Below are positions 63,717 to 64,000 of a stretch of 64,000 nt of DNA, one piece after another. This stretch comes from Montifringilla adamsi (taxonomy: Eukaryota > Chordata > Aves > Passeriformes > Passeridae). Made by a program: the position numbers and the translations under genes. Position 1 is the stretch's first letter. Each line of letters starts with the position of its first letter. The stretch covers positions 379,896-443,895 of the forward strand of contig JAGGNK010000225.1 in NCBI GenBank assembly GCA_017590115.1. The letters run 5' to 3'. The notes beneath the pieces were generated by a model. It was not told where the DNA came from. It saw nothing but the letters and a program-made list of their open reading frames with translations, and made no database searches.

Positions 63717-63774
63717 AAAAAAACACCTACAAAAAACCAAACCAAAACAAAAAAAAAATTATGAAATAAACAAA
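63682..63774 (+). repeat. Poly(A) tract (33 A) and A/C-rich simple sequence
   Basis: Thirty-three consecutive A (63682-63714) followed by degenerate aaaccaaa and aaacaaaa units to about 63774. No retrocopy body is recognised upstream. Confidence 0.88.
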
Positions 63775-64000
63775 ATAAACAAAGCTGGAGAGAAAATGGG
63801 ACAGGAATCTCTTTCTTCCCTTTTTCCTCCCTTTATCTCTTCCAGTTGTCTTGGGTTCTGTCTGTTAAACAGACATGTAAAATATTTAAGGTATGATGAC
63901 TGCTTTTAGAAAATAATTGCCTTGAACAATAGAAAAAAAAAACTTCCAAAAGGTCACAGTACTCACTCAATGAATACCATTAATTTAACCCTGTGATTCT

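Noticed and set aside
38230..64000. A KIAA1958 promoter or first exon inside the window
   Set aside because: No CpG-rich, TATA- or initiator-like cluster followed by a convincing donor was found, so exon 1 probably lies beyond the right edge.
1..64000. CRISPR arrays, phage, operons or bacterial mobile elements
   Set aside because: Exon-intron structure, CR1 and ERV repeats and microsatellites show vertebrate nuclear DNA, and no spaced direct repeats of CRISPR type exist. The 32-bp array has no spacers.

Overview
This is vertebrate nuclear DNA, almost certainly from a bird. It holds several CR1 LINE fragments with the usual avian 3' end (tattgattct-type octamer repeats), ERVL-type solo LTRs of kinds I associate with songbirds, low gene density and long AT-rich introns. 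There are no bacterial-style operons, CRISPR arrays or recognisable RNA genes. One real protein-coding gene is visible, KIAA1958, on the minus strand. It lies between HSDL2 and INIP in the human 9q32 block, which in birds should be Z-linked; that linkage is an inference.

KIAA1958 runs right to left. A 5'-proximal coding exon (36967-38119) carries the start codon and a 384-residue, mostly disordered N-terminal region. About 18.8 kb downstream, a terminal coding exon (17102-18147) carries a complete DUF3504-type domain derived from the tyrosine recombinase of an ancient Crypton DNA transposon. The donor of the first exon (phase 1, ending in a single G) and the acceptor of the second (starting AC) join in frame through an Asp codon. 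The predicted product is 732 residues and intact. Motif positions expected to hold recombinase catalytic residues look substituted, so this is a domesticated, probably non-catalytic DNA-binding or scaffold protein. A second, alternative C-terminal exon that I recall from the human gene is not in this window.

Layout. 1-17101: 3' UTR start, then apparently non-coding sequence with two CR1 copies (1-375 and 12640-14260, minus strand) and an ERVL-type solo LTR (4755-5424). 17102-18147: terminal exon. 18148-36966: intron with one CR1 copy (29440-30110). 36967-38119: exon 2. 38230-64000: probably the large first intron. It holds three plus-strand CR1 fragments (45785-46555, 48825-48978, 54830-55460), a likely LTR (about 50120-50690), a 32-bp-period T/G tandem array (52190-52350), an ERVL solo LTR split by another LTR-like element (56627-57925, insert 56741-57437), a possible minus-strand LTR (62665-63140), three long poly(A) tracts and a 31-N assembly gap (62141-62171). 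No CpG-island promoter is visible, so exon 1 probably lies beyond position 64000.

The most interesting biology is the domesticated Crypton recombinase exon with its phase-matched splicing. The best structural find is the nested LTR: the outer element has a perfect 5-bp target-site duplication (GGGCC), the inner one is flanked by TATTG repeats and has a duplicated U3-like block. Family assignments rest on recognition by eye and memory; no database search was run.
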